64,000 nucleotides of DNA from Nonomuraea muscovyensis (GCF_014207745.1 NZ_JACHJB010000001.1:3348001-3412000); one strand, 5' to 3'; numbered from the stretch's first letter, positions 17,091-25,786 are shown. Numbers and translations are program-made. The notes: generated by a model from the letters alone, not told the origin.

Positions 17091-17879
17091 ATGCTGCGCG
17101 TCATGCGTTTCACCCCTCTTCTGGCGGCCTCCGCCCTTTTCTTCCTCTTACTTTCGGGAACGGCGCACGCCACCGCTTATCCCATCAAGGACCCCGTCCT
17201 CACCAAGAACAAGCTGTACCGCACGGGCGAGCTCCGGCCGAGCGACTGCCGGGAACGTGACATCGAGCCGGACGACGTCCCCGCCGCCAAGCGTTATCTG
17301 ACCTCGGTGTTCAACTGTCTCAACGCCGCCTGGGGCGCCCATTTCAAACGCGCCGGGCTGCCGTTCGCCAAGGCCCGGATCGGATTCATCACCAAGCCGC
17401 GGAGATACTGCGGGGACAGCTGGGGAAAGTACACCGCGGGCGTCTATTGCCCCGCCGAGCGGCGCTTTCTCATCATCCTCGATGACGACACGCTCGACGA
17501 TCCCTCGGACCTGTTCCTGTTCCAGCTCGCCGCCCACGAATACGGGCACCACGTCCAGAACATCACGGGCCTGGACCGCGCCTTCGACCGCTACCCGTAC
17601 AAGGGCAAGAGCGAGTTGAACGAGCAGTACCGGCGCAACGAGCTCCAGGCCGAGTGCCTGGCCGGCGTCTTCATCGGCAGCGTCTGGGACTCCCTGGACC
17701 GTACCCGGGACGACTGGGAGCAGCTCCTGGACATCAGCCGCCGGAGCGGCGACGAGTGGACCAAGGCCCGTGACCACGGGAAGGGCCGCAACATCGCCGC
17801 CTGGCTCGACAAGGGCTTCCGGACCAGGACGCCGGGCTCGTGCAACACGTGGACGGTCCCGTCGTCCAGGGTGTCCTGA
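17091..17879 (+). CDS. secreted neutral zinc metallopeptidase (YpfJ-like)
   Basis: 262 residues from ATG 17091; ATG 17103 (MRFTPLL) is a close alternative and neither has a strong ribosome site. A signal peptide ends near AHATA (about residue 28). The catalytic zinc motif is HEYGH at about 149-153, with a further candidate ligand Glu in NELQAECLAGVF about 35 residues on, as in the neutral zinc metallopeptidase family (PF04228). Paired Cys residues (RPSDC, VFNC, RYC, VYC) could form disulfides outside the cell. No obvious partner genes; it is flanked by intergenic DNA and a convergent lipoprotein gene. Confidence 0.9.
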   Translation: MLRVMRFTPLLAASALFFLLLSGTAHATAYPIKDPVLTKNKLYRTGELRPSDCRERDIEPDDVPAAKRYLTSVFNCLNAAWGAHFKRAGLPFAKARIGFITKPRRYCGDSWGKYTAGVYCPAERRFLIILDDDTLDDPSDLFLFQLAAHEYGHHVQNITGLDRAFDRYPYKGKSELNEQYRRNELQAECLAGVFIGSVWDSLDRTRDDWEQLLDISRRSGDEWTKARDHGKGRNIAAWLDKGFRTRTPGSCNTWTVPSSRVS

Positions 17880-17950
17880 CCTCCGCGGGCCACCAGCCTG
17901 CTCGACGGGCCGAGTCCCGCGCCCCCCGATGTCCGCTTCCTGGGGTGAGG

Positions 17951-19207
17951 TCAGCCCGCCCCGCCGGCGCGGTCGCCGCTGTGCAGGGTGAAGCCCTCTC
18001 TCACCTCCGCGGGGATCGGGCCGATCTCCACGGGGCCGCCTGGGTTGAGCAGGCCGGCGCGGTAGAGCTTGGCCGTGCCGGCGTCGCCGGCCGCGATGAT
18101 CAGTGAGCGGCGGTCGCCGGAGACCGCGACCGAGATGATCGATGTCTCGGTCGCGGGGGCGATCTCGGCCTTCACCTTCACCTTCGTCGAATCGGCGTGG
18201 TCGAGGTCGTCGCGCGCGAGGGCCGGATCGACCGCCACGGTGTAGTAGTCGTTGCTCGCCCCCGCGCAGAGCAGGTCGGTGGCGTTTATCCAGGTCACGG
18301 GGGTGCAGTCCCGCCAGTCGTCGCCGTCGCGCACGGCGACCTGCATGCGGAAGGGCAGGTGGTCGGGGGCGTCGGCGTACCGGTCCACCCTGTCCGCCAG
18401 GAGGTCGAGCTGGAACCCCTGCACCGAGGACAGCCACTGGGCGACGCCCCTCGGGCTGGCGGCGAACCGCCCGGACGGGTGGACGGTGCCCGGGCACAGC
18501 ACGGCGAGCGACCTCACGACGCGGTAGTAGGTGTCGTCGTTCCTGCGGCCGAAACAGGCCAGGCTGATCTGCCGGCGGGTCAGCCGGCCGGTCGGGTCCG
18601 CCGAGAAGTACTCCTGGCTGTCGCGGACGAACCAGAACGACCCGTCGGGCGCGAACCCGGGGTTCTTGTCGTGGAACGTCTCCGTGACGTACCCCTTCTT
18701 GTCGGAGGCGGCGGTGAGGTCCGTGAACGCCCCGGTGCCGAGGTCGAGCCAGCCCACGTGCGTCAGCGCACCGCCGGCTGAGAAGTCCACCTGGACGGCG
18801 ACGCGCCGGCCGTCCGGCGAGACCGGGCTGACGCCCGGATCCCCTCCTGCGCCGCACAGGCTGCGGACGGACGCCTTCTCCGCGCCCAGTTTCGCGGCGA
18901 TCGCCGCCAGTTGCGACTCGATGGTGGCCGGGGTGAAGCTCGCGGCACGGGTGCGGAAGGCGTCGTCGTAGGCCGTGGCCTGCCAGTGGTCGCCGTTCCG
19001 TGAGCAGACGACCGGCCCTGGGGCCGCCATCAGGGCCGCCAGGCTTTTTGCCGCCTCGGCCAGCGCCGTCTTCCCGGCGTCCGGGGTGGCCGGGGTGCCG
19101 GGCGCCCGCTGCGGTGCGGCGGCGGGATCGGCGCCCTTCGCGCAGGCCGCGGCCAGTAGGAGGATCGCGGCCACCGTCGCCGTCCGGCCGCCTCCGCGCA
19201 CACGCAT
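17951..19207 (-). CDS. lipoprotein with possible TolB/WD40-like beta-propeller
   Basis: 418 residues. The leader TATVAAILLLAAACAKG ends in a lipobox (AAAC) near residue 22. The mature part has repeating short blocks that read like propeller blades: SPVSPDGRRVAVQVDFSAGG, FAPDGSFWFVRDSQEYF, and ISVAVSGDRRSLIIAAGD. This suggests a periplasmic-face sensor or scaffold rather than an enzyme. A partial repeat of Cys residues (VCSRNGD, SLCGAGG, ACFGRR, VLCPG) may form disulfides. It faces the TetR gene divergently across 106 bases. I do not recognise a named family. Confidence 0.7.
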   Translation of the reverse strand: MRVRGGGRTATVAAILLLAAACAKGADPAAAPQRAPGTPATPDAGKTALAEAAKSLAALMAAPGPVVCSRNGDHWQATAYDDAFRTRAASFTPATIESQLAAIAAKLGAEKASVRSLCGAGGDPGVSPVSPDGRRVAVQVDFSAGGALTHVGWLDLGTGAFTDLTAASDKKGYVTETFHDKNPGFAPDGSFWFVRDSQEYFSADPTGRLTRRQISLACFGRRNDDTYYRVVRSLAVLCPGTVHPSGRFAASPRGVAQWLSSVQGFQLDLLADRVDRYADAPDHLPFRMQVAVRDGDDWRDCTPVTWINATDLLCAGASNDYYTVAVDPALARDDLDHADSTKVKVKAEIAPATETSIISVAVSGDRRSLIIAAGDAGTAKLYRAGLLNPGGPVEIGPIPAEVREGFTLHSGDRAGGAG

Positions 19208-19287
19208 TCAGGTCTCCCTCAGTGATGATCCGTTAAAGAGTGAACACCATTAACCATGTGATGACCCTTCACCGCAAGTGGCCGTAA

Positions 19288-19299
19288 CGGTCCAGACCG
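19288..19299. promoter_or_regulatory. candidate TetR operator
   Basis: CGGTC (19288-19292) and GACCG (19295-19299) form a perfect inverted repeat around CA, 14 bases before the TetR ATG at 19314, in the space shared with the divergent lipoprotein gene. Short for a TetR site; binding is inferred from position. Confidence 0.35.
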
Positions 19300-19313
19300 G
19301 ACAAGATGGGCGG

Positions 19314-20033
19314 ATGACAGGGTTGACGCGACGGGAACGACTGCGGGCCGAGCTCGAACGCGACGCCAAGGCCGCCGCCCGGCGGATCACCGAGGAGGAG
19401 GGCGTCGAGGGCCTCACCGTCGCCGCCGTGGCCAGGGCCGTCGGGGTGACGCCTCCGGCCCTCTACCGCTACTTCGACGGCCGGGCGGGTCTCGTCCGGG
19501 CCGTCTACGACGACGTCACGGCGGACTTCATCGACACCGTGTCCCGCGCAGCGGCCCGCCAGGACCCCGACGACATCAGCGCCCAGCTGCACGCCGCCAC
19601 CCGGGCCGTGCTCGACTGGTCGCTGGCCCACAAGGCCGGGTTCGACCTGCTCATGGGCGCCGGCTTCCCCAAGGTCGCGGCGGAGGACGGCATCCCCTTG
19701 GTCATCCTGCGAGAGCTGGGCGGCCTGTTCGGGCGGCTGTTCGCCCGGTTGCTGCGCGAGGGGCGGCTGTCCTACCCCGCGGAGGAGGACATCGCCCCCG
19801 ATCTGGCGCCGCAGATCCGCGTCTATCGCGACATCATCGGCCTGGAGCTGCCGGTCGGTGTGGCGCTGCTCATGATGACCTGCTGGCGGCAGATCTACGG
19901 CCTGCTCTGCCTCGCCGTCTACGGCCACCTCCGGGTCGCCTTCGGCGACCACCTGCCGCTGTTCGAGGACATGATGGACGACCTCCTCGGCCTCCTCGGC
20001 CTCACCCGAAGCCCCGGCCTGCGCGTGGGCTGA
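19314..20033 (+). CDS. TetR/AcrR-family regulator (WHG-type C-terminal domain)
   Basis: 239 residues. The N-terminal helix-turn-helix is EGVEGLTVAAVARAVGVTPP, followed by ALYRYFDGRAGLVRAVYDD (residues about 25-64), the standard TetR_N pattern. The C-terminal region with ELPVGVALLMMTCWRQIYGL resembles the WHG ligand-binding domain. I use ATG 19314; an upstream GTG (19278) adds twelve residues without homology value. It is divergent from the propeller-like lipoprotein gene and 32 bases ahead of the DNA glycosylase gene, so it may control either. Confidence 0.92.
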   Translation: MTGLTRRERLRAELERDAKAAARRITEEEGVEGLTVAAVARAVGVTPPALYRYFDGRAGLVRAVYDDVTADFIDTVSRAAARQDPDDISAQLHAATRAVLDWSLAHKAGFDLLMGAGFPKVAAEDGIPLVILRELGGLFGRLFARLLREGRLSYPAEEDIAPDLAPQIRVYRDIIGLELPVGVALLMMTCWRQIYGLLCLAVYGHLRVAFGDHLPLFEDMMDDLLGLLGLTRSPGLRVG

Positions 20034-20065
20034 ATGTCAGGCCCGGCGCGGGGTAGGTCGGCGGC

Positions 20066-20848
20066 ATGCCGGAAGGCCACCTGCTCCACCGCTACGCTGG
20101 GCAGCAGCGCGAGGCGCTGGCCGGACGGGTGATACGCGCGTCCAGCCCGCAGGGCCGCTTCGACGCGCGGCCGTACGACGGGCGGCTCGTCAGCGGCGTG
20201 GAGGCCGTGGGCAAGCACCTGATCTACCGCATCGAGGGCGCCCCGGCCCTCCACGTGCACCTGGGCATGCGGGGCGTGTTCCTGACCTACGACGATCCGG
20301 CGGTGGAGCCCCGTGCGGGCACCCGGCTCCGGCTGGCCACGGACGAGGCGGCGTTCGACCTCATCGCCCCGGCCCGGTGCGAGGCGCTGAGCCCGGCGGG
20401 GGAGGCGGAGCTGCGCGGCCGGCTGGGCCCGGATCCGCTGCGGGCCGACGCCGATCGCGAGGAGGCGGTGCGGCGGCTGGCGTCCGCCCGGGCACCGGTC
20501 GGCGCCGCCGTGCTGGACCAGGCCGTGTGGGCGGGGATCGGCAACGCCTGGCGGGCCGAGCTGCTGTTCCTGGCCGGTCTCGACCCGGACGAGCGCGGTG
20601 TCGGCGCCGAGCGGGCGGGCCTGCTGTGGGACGCCGCTGTGCGGTTCCTGGCGCTGGGCCGCGACGCCGGGCAGGTGGTGAGCGACCCGGAGGCGCCCGA
20701 CGAGCGGTGGGTCTACAAGCGTGAGCGCTGCCGCCGCTGCGGAGCCAAGGTGCGGGCGTGGCCGCTCGCCTCGCGGACGGCGTACGCGTGCCCGGTCGAG
20801 CAGCGACCGGCGGGCGGAAGCCGGGGTCGTCGTGGAGCGTTCCACTAG
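20066..20848 (+). CDS. Fpg/Nei-family DNA glycosylase, Nei2-like (zinc finger lacks fourth Cys)
   Basis: 260-residue base-excision repair enzyme. After Met removal the catalytic Pro-Glu is exposed (MPEGH), and Lys50 (VGKHLIY) fits the conserved lysine of Nei enzymes. The H2TH region around GAAVLDQAVWAGIGNAWRAE binds the abasic strand. Such enzymes excise oxidised pyrimidines and nick the site. The C-terminal zinc finger has Cys222, Cys225 and Cys242 at normal spacing (C-X2-C-X16-C), but the expected fourth Cys is Glu245 (codon GAG 20798-20800). The spacing is otherwise intact. The downstream radical SAM gene begins two bases after the stop, suggesting a DNA-repair operon. Confidence 0.9.
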   Translation: MPEGHLLHRYAGQQREALAGRVIRASSPQGRFDARPYDGRLVSGVEAVGKHLIYRIEGAPALHVHLGMRGVFLTYDDPAVEPRAGTRLRLATDEAAFDLIAPARCEALSPAGEAELRGRLGPDPLRADADREEAVRRLASARAPVGAAVLDQAVWAGIGNAWRAELLFLAGLDPDERGVGAERAGLLWDAAVRFLALGRDAGQVVSDPEAPDERWVYKRERCRRCGAKVRAWPLASRTAYACPVEQRPAGGSRGRRGAFH

Positions 20849-20849
20849 C

Positions 20850-21923
20850 ATGGGAGCCATCGAACGTCGCCAGTTGCTCGACATCCGGCGCATCTACGTC
20901 GAGCCCGCCGCCGCCGAGCTGCCGCGCGGCCGCGAGGTGCTCGACCGCTTCCCGGGGGCCGAGCTGGTCGAGATCGCCGGCCACCACCGCATCCCCGAGC
21001 TGTACGGCGACGAGGCCAACGTCGCCCGCTGGGTGCGGATCAAGACCGAGGCGCTGGTGCTCGGCGTGAAGAAGTCGCTGACGGCCCGGCCCAACGGCCG
21101 CTCCGCCGACTTCATCGCCCCCTCCACCGCCAACGGCTGCGCGATGGCCTGCGCCTACTGCTACGTGCCGCGCCGCAAGGGATACAGCAACCCGATCACC
21201 GTCTTCGCCAACATCGAGCAGATCATCGGCTACCTCCGCCGCCACGCCGGCAGGCAGGGCGGCAAGCCGGAGCCCAACCAGGTGGACCCGGACGCCTGGG
21301 TCTACGACCTCGGCGAGAACTCCGACTGCTCGGTCGACGCGACCATCTCCGCCAACGTCCGCGACCTGGTCGAGCTGTTCCGCGACCTGCCGAACGCCAA
21401 GGCCAGCTTCGCCACCAAGTACGTCAACCGCGACCTGCTCGACTGGGACCCCCGTGGCCGGACCCGGGTGCGTTTCAGCCTGATGCCCGCCGCGGACGCC
21501 AAGCTGCTCGACATCCGCACCTCCTCCGTCGGGGAGCGGCTCGCGGCGATCGACGACTTCGTCGCGGCGGGGTACGAGGTGCACGTCAACCTCAGCCCGG
21601 TCGTGGTGCGCGACGGCTGGCTGGACGACTGGGCGGAGCTGCTCGGCGAGCTCGACGACGCCATCGGCCCGGCCACCCGCCGGCAGCTCGCCGCCGAGGT
21701 GATCTTCCTCACCCTCAACGACCGGCTGCACGAGGTCAACCTCGGCTGGCACCCCAAGGCCGAGGACCTGCTCTGGCGGCCCGACCTGCAGCAGGCCAAA
21801 CGCTCGGAGACCGGCGGGCGCAACGTGCGCTACCGCACCGGGCACAAGGGCCGCTACGTCGCCGCGCTCACCGCTCTCATCGGGGACCGGTTGCCGTACT
21901 GCCGGATTCGCTACGCCTTCTGA
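20850..21923 (+). CDS. spore photoproduct lyase-like radical SAM protein
   Basis: 357 residues from ATG 20850, two bases after the glycosylase stop. Cys97, Cys101 and Cys104 (CAMACAYC) form the C-X3-C-X2-C radical SAM motif that holds the [4Fe-4S] cluster. Further blocks (VYDLGENSDCSVDATISANV, then KASFATKYVNRDLLD, and VRFSLMPA) match actinobacterial proteins annotated as spore photoproduct lyase family. In spore formers these reverse UV thymine dimers; in actinomycetes the role is less certain but fits DNA repair given the adjacent glycosylase. The extra Cys in NSDCS may correspond to the conserved Cys used by SP lyase; I did not confirm this by alignment. Confidence 0.88.
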   Translation: MGAIERRQLLDIRRIYVEPAAAELPRGREVLDRFPGAELVEIAGHHRIPELYGDEANVARWVRIKTEALVLGVKKSLTARPNGRSADFIAPSTANGCAMACAYCYVPRRKGYSNPITVFANIEQIIGYLRRHAGRQGGKPEPNQVDPDAWVYDLGENSDCSVDATISANVRDLVELFRDLPNAKASFATKYVNRDLLDWDPRGRTRVRFSLMPAADAKLLDIRTSSVGERLAAIDDFVAAGYEVHVNLSPVVVRDGWLDDWAELLGELDDAIGPATRRQLAAEVIFLTLNDRLHEVNLGWHPKAEDLLWRPDLQQAKRSETGGRNVRYRTGHKGRYVAALTALIGDRLPYCRIRYAF

Positions 21924-21982
21924 GCAGCGGGTCCACGGCGAGAGGCCGACCGGCGCCCGGCCACACCGGTCGGCCGCACCGC

Positions 21983-23761
21983 CTAACCCGCGACGAGACG
22001 CTCCGCCGGGATGACCTGGCGCGGGGTGGTCGGGCTCGACCAGCGCAGCTCGGCGATGGCGTCGTAGCCGCTGTCGTAGAACTCCATCGTGATGTCGTGC
22101 CGACCGGCGGTCAGCGCGATCTCGGCGGTGTCGTCGCGCTTGGAGTGGTCGGTCCAGGCGTCGATGAGCAGCCGCCCGTCCACCCACAGCCGCACGCCGT
22201 CGTCGCTCGTCGTGATGAACGTGTACGTCTCCGCCTTGTCGGCCACGACCTGGCCGGTCCAGCGGGCGCTGAAGGTGTCCGGGCCGATGGCCGGGTCGGG
22301 GGAGGACGAGCCCCAGTCGAAGTTCACGGTGGGGTCGACGCGGGTGACGCTCTTGCCCGTGAGGTCGGCGTTGTCGAAGTAGGTGGCGGTCAGGCCCTGC
22401 TCGCCGATCACCAGGGTGGTGGCGGAGCCGGCCGGCAGTGTCACCGTGGCCCGGCCGCCGGAGATGGCCGCGGTGCCGGTCCGGTGCGGCGTCCAGGCGT
22501 CGGAGGTGCTCTGCCAGACGGCCGCGGTGCCGCTCGTCAGGCCGGTGAGGGTGAGGGCCGTCTCCAGCGGCTCGTCGCCCACGTTGACCAGGACGACGTT
22601 CTTGGCGTGGTCGGAGGCGAACACGTGCAGCTCGTCGTTGTCGGCGCGCGCCTCGACGACCGTCTTGCCGAACGGCCTGAACAGGCCCTCGCCGGTGTAC
22701 ATGCCGATGCCGTGGTAGATGGGCAGCGGCTCGCTGCGGGCGATGCCGCCCTCGCCCTTGGTGCTGGTCAGGCCGAGCTGGCCGTTCTTGTCGCCGTACT
22801 GGAAGGCGCTCGCGCCGGCGTGCAGCATCTGGCCGACGGCCGCCGCGCCCCACAGGGTGTTGAAGTGGGTCAGCGTCCGGTGGCCGTCCGGGTCGTCGAA
22901 GTCGGAGTTGAACTCGCCGATCTGCAGGTCGAGGTCGCGGCCGAGCTCGGACCGGATGAGGGCGCGCACGGCCGCGATGTCGGTCTCGTACTCGCGGATC
23001 ACGTCGCCGAGCAGCGCCTCGTCGGTGACGGGCTCGGAGCCGTTGCCGTAGTCGTGGTAGTCGACGAAGTCCACCCGGTCGCCGGAGTTCCGCAGGAGGG
23101 TGCGGATGTAGTCGTGGTCGTCCCAGGCGGTGGCGGGGCCGCCGACCTTGACGGCCGGGTCCACGGCGCGCAGAGCGTCGGCGATGAGGTTGAAGCGCCT
23201 GCTGTACTCCGTGGCCGGCATCTCCGGCTTGTCCGGGGTGCAGGCGCAGTTGAGCTCGTTGCCCAGGATGAACCGCTGGACCGGCTTGCCGGAGGCGGCG
23301 AAGTGCCGGTAGAGGGCGACCGCGTCGTCCCGGTTCACCTCGGCGGTCTGGCGGCCGTCCACCTGGAGGATGACCACCGGCTCGGCGCCGAGGTCGCGGA
23401 TGGCGGTGATCCAGGCGTCGCCGGAGACCTCGGTGGCGCACTTGTAGCCGCCGCACACGATGGGGCTGTCGTGGTCGCCCGGGGTCTGGTAGTGCAGCTC
23501 GATCCGCATCCGGCCGACGCCGAGCCGGCGCAGGTGGTCGCGGTGCTTGGCGTCGTTGGTGATGTACGAGCCCTCCCCGTACCCGGTGATCCCGACGCCG
23601 TAGTCGACGGCGGAGATCGTGCGGATCGGCTTGGTGAAGTCCACCGAGACGGTGGCGGCCGCGGCCGCCCCCGCCGGTGTGCCCGCCGGCCAGACCAGCG
23701 CGGCGGCGGTCAGGCCGCCGGCGAGTACGGCACGTAACGTGCGGCGTGCGAATGTCGTCAT
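21983..23761 (-). CDS. secreted clan GH-A-type glycosidase with C-terminal PA14 domain
   Basis: 592 residues. A signal peptide ends near GTPAGAAAAA (about residue 35). A TIM-barrel domain follows with Glu169 in FILGNELNC (probable acid/base, N-E pair typical of clan GH-A) and Glu283 in LQIGEFNSDF (probable nucleophile). A linker beta domain comes next, and residues about 455-588 form a PA14 carbohydrate-binding domain (LTATYFDNADLTGKSV through RHDITMEFYDSG). Exact GH family was not decided; GH39/GH30/GH44-like are possible. It is likely exported and acts on external polysaccharide. A short Cys-rich reading frame lies 84 bases upstream on the same strand. Confidence 0.85.
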   Translation of the reverse strand: MTTFARRTLRAVLAGGLTAAALVWPAGTPAGAAAAATVSVDFTKPIRTISAVDYGVGITGYGEGSYITNDAKHRDHLRRLGVGRMRIELHYQTPGDHDSPIVCGGYKCATEVSGDAWITAIRDLGAEPVVILQVDGRQTAEVNRDDAVALYRHFAASGKPVQRFILGNELNCACTPDKPEMPATEYSRRFNLIADALRAVDPAVKVGGPATAWDDHDYIRTLLRNSGDRVDFVDYHDYGNGSEPVTDEALLGDVIREYETDIAAVRALIRSELGRDLDLQIGEFNSDFDDPDGHRTLTHFNTLWGAAAVGQMLHAGASAFQYGDKNGQLGLTSTKGEGGIARSEPLPIYHGIGMYTGEGLFRPFGKTVVEARADNDELHVFASDHAKNVVLVNVGDEPLETALTLTGLTSGTAAVWQSTSDAWTPHRTGTAAISGGRATVTLPAGSATTLVIGEQGLTATYFDNADLTGKSVTRVDPTVNFDWGSSSPDPAIGPDTFSARWTGQVVADKAETYTFITTSDDGVRLWVDGRLLIDAWTDHSKRDDTAEIALTAGRHDITMEFYDSGYDAIAELRWSSPTTPRQVIPAERLVAG

Positions 23762-23845
23762 CCTGCTCCTGTCAGAGGGTCCTCAAGATCGAGAGGATCA
23801 TGACATGTCCGGATGACCGGGGGGTTACGTGGTGGGATCTCGCTG

Positions 23846-23920
23846 TCAGCGCTCGCCCGGTGGCCTGACGAGCACGAGGTCTTCGAGGTAGCAGTCGCAG
23901 TTGCCGCAGCCTGGAGTCAC
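23846..23920 (-). CDS. candidate 24-residue Cys-rich mini-protein
   Basis: GTG 23920 opens a 24-codon frame ending at TGA 23846-23848. The product begins MTPGCGNCDCYLEDLVLVRP and ends PGER, with three Cys in a C-X2-C-X-C pattern. A strong purine-rich ribosome site (AGAGAGGGG, 23927-23935) lies six bases before the GTG, much better than most starts here. It lies between a K+ channel gene and the PA14 glycosidase gene, on their strand. It could be a leader peptide, a small metal-binding protein or a precursor; I recognise no family. No other coding feature competes for this DNA. Confidence 0.45.
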   Translation of the reverse strand: MTPGCGNCDCYLEDLVLVRPPGER

Positions 23921-24015
23921 CGGCCGCCCCTCTCTGGTAGCCCGAGTGTCGGATCTGCCCCGAATCTACGACAGACACCGCTCGCGGGCCCTGGCCGGGG
24001 AGGCCAGAAAAGCGT

Positions 24016-25041
24016 TCAGCGCAGCGCCGTGGCCAACTCGTCGGTGGTGAGGCGGCGGGCGCCGATGTAGTAGAGCACGGCGCCGGCCGGCAGCTCGCTG
24101 CTCCAGTCGGGGTTGACGAGCAGCGCGTCGCCGGAGCGGGCGGCCAGCATCGTGGCGCCGTAGAGGCGCCCGAGAGCGGTCTGGCAGCGCTCGACGGGCA
24201 CCGCGCCGAGCGAGGCCGGCAGGCGCACCGAGTGGGTGCCCGCGCCGCCGTGGGTCATCAGCTCGGAGTAGATCTCGGTGATGCCCGGGTCCCGCAGCTC
24301 CTCGGTGATCATGAACGGGCTGTGCCACTGGACGCAGCTCAGCGACTCGGCGACGTAGCGCAGGTGGCGGGCCCTGTGCAGGTCGCGCAGCGCGACCACC
24401 AGGTGGGCGCCCTCGGTGACGTGGTCGGCCGTGAGGGCGACGGCCAGCGCCTCGTTGTCGTCGCGGGCGTCGACCAGGACGCTGAGCGCCCGGTGCACGC
24501 CGGCCCGGCGCAGCACGCTCTCGTCGGTCAGGTCGCCGCGGACGAACTCCACGCCCCGCTCGGGCATCGGATGCGTCCGCACCTCCTCCCAGGCGCACAC
24601 CACGACCCTGGTCGTGCCGTCGGCCATCAGCTCGTCGGTCATCTGCTCGGTGCGTCCGGGCGTGTAGCCCAGCAGCACGATGTGGCCGGAAGCGTCCACG
24701 GTCACGGCACCTCGCATCCGTTGTCCCCTGCCGCGTTCCAGCACGGCGGCGAGCCTGGTGAAGACAGTGGTCAGGGTGGCGATGCCGCCCACGATGACGT
24801 AGGCGCCCACGACGTGGCCGGCGGTCGTCTCGGGCGTGAAGTCGCCGTAGCCGACGGTCGAGGCGGTGACCACGAAGTACCACCAGTAGTTGCCGGGTTC
24901 GACGAGCGCGCTGCCGGCGGGCTCGACGAGCGTCATCAGCGGCCAGCTCGTCACGAACACGACGCCGAACACGAGCACCGGCGTCCACCACGTGCCGAGT
25001 AGCGTCAACCGGGCGAGCAGGCGGGCAATGAAGATCGGCAC
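24016..25041 (-). CDS. potassium channel with TrkA-N (RCK) domain
   Basis: 341 residues. Two membrane helices flank a pore with selectivity filter TVGYGD (residues 62-67), the signature of K+ channels. The cytoplasmic part is an RCK/TrkA-N domain (HIVLLGYTPGRTEQMTDELM) but the usual GxGxxG appears as GYTPGR, so classical NAD binding is uncertain. The protein resembles Kef/MthK-type two-helix channels and castor-like RCK proteins. Start is ATG 25041. No transporter partner is adjacent. Confidence 0.9.
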   Translation of the reverse strand: MPIFIARLLARLTLLGTWWTPVLVFGVVFVTSWPLMTLVEPAGSALVEPGNYWWYFVVTASTVGYGDFTPETTAGHVVGAYVIVGGIATLTTVFTRLAAVLERGRGQRMRGAVTVDASGHIVLLGYTPGRTEQMTDELMADGTTRVVVCAWEEVRTHPMPERGVEFVRGDLTDESVLRRAGVHRALSVLVDARDDNEALAVALTADHVTEGAHLVVALRDLHRARHLRYVAESLSCVQWHSPFMITEELRDPGITEIYSELMTHGGAGTHSVRLPASLGAVPVERCQTALGRLYGATMLAARSGDALLVNPDWSSELPAGAVLYYIGARRLTTDELATALR

Positions 25042-25146
25042 CCATACCTCCCGTACGGCACGCTCCCGGTGCGGCTACCTTAACCGGACATAGGCCGTAA
25101 AGCATCCCTTGGGGCGCATGAGTTCGTCCAGGTCACAGCGGGGAGA

Positions 25147-25707
25147 TCAGTCGTCGGCGGGGAAGGCCCACAGCCGGATGTACACCGGCCGGGCGCCGGG
25201 TGAGGCGTCCTCGGCCCGGCGGGCGTGCTTCGTCAGCAACGTCATGTACGCCTCGAAGAACTCCTCGAACTCCGCCTCGGTCATCCGGCTCAGGCCGCGC
25301 GAGGCCTTGACCCAGCGCGGGTCGCGCTCGTAGACGGCGGGGAGGCGTCCGAGCATCCGCAGGTCCTCCTCCAGCCCGATGCGGTGGAACTCGACCAGGG
25401 CCGGACGGTCCTCGGGGGAGAGCTGGTCGGGGGTGGGCAGGCGCAGGTCGCGCGGGCCGGGAGCCTTGCGCCACCAGCGCTCGCGCCCGGCCGAGCGCTC
25501 GGGGATCTCCTCGATGAATCCGTACTTCTCGAGCTGGCGCAGGTGGTAGCTGGTCGTGCCGGTCTTGGCGCCGAGCAGCTCGCCGAGGGTGGTCGAGGTC
25601 GCCGGGCCGTGGATCTCCAGGTGGCTCAGCATGCGGCGGCGCATGGGGTGGGCCAGCGCCTTGAGCCGGGCGGGGTCGTCGAGGAGGAACGGTTCGTCAT
25701 CCTTCAT
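25147..25707 (-). CDS. ArsR-like winged-helix regulator
   Basis: 186 residues starting MKDDEPFLLDDPARLKALAH. The winged helix (HPMRRRMLSHLEIHGPATST, then TTSYHLRQLEKYGFIEEIPE) is of the HTH_20/ArsR type found in many actinobacterial regulators, with a C-terminal effector region of about 100 residues (EFHRIGLEEDLRMLGRLPAV). I use ATG 25707; the open frame extends upstream but crosses the operator region and the hydrolase signal peptide in antisense. It is divergent from the alpha/beta hydrolase gene with a palindrome-rich 79-base spacer, so it probably controls that gene and itself. Confidence 0.88.
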   Translation of the reverse strand: MKDDEPFLLDDPARLKALAHPMRRRMLSHLEIHGPATSTTLGELLGAKTGTTSYHLRQLEKYGFIEEIPERSAGRERWWRKAPGPRDLRLPTPDQLSPEDRPALVEFHRIGLEEDLRMLGRLPAVYERDPRWVKASRGLSRMTEAEFEEFFEAYMTLLTKHARRAEDASPGARPVYIRLWAFPADD

Positions 25708-25736
25708 GACGAGCAGCCTAGTCCCGGAGAACGAGA

Positions 25737-25773
25737 TCTGCAGAGAAACGTTTGCCGAGAAGTCTCTGCAGAG
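25737..25773. promoter_or_regulatory. operator region between ArsR-like regulator and alpha/beta hydrolase
   Basis: TCTGCAGAG occurs at 25737-25745 and again at 25765-25773, 28 bases apart. The second copy is part of the perfect palindrome CTCTGCAGAG (25764-25773). Between them is the perfect palindrome AAACGTTT (25746-25753). The cluster sits in the divergent promoter space, as expected for two operators of the ArsR-like dimer. Confidence 0.5.
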
Positions 25774-25786
25774 TATTGTCTGCACC

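Noticed and set aside
20361..23456. 1031-codon minus-strand frame over the glycosylase, radical SAM and PA14 genes
   Set aside because: Spans three strong gene models in other frames and is Arg/Pro/His-rich throughout.
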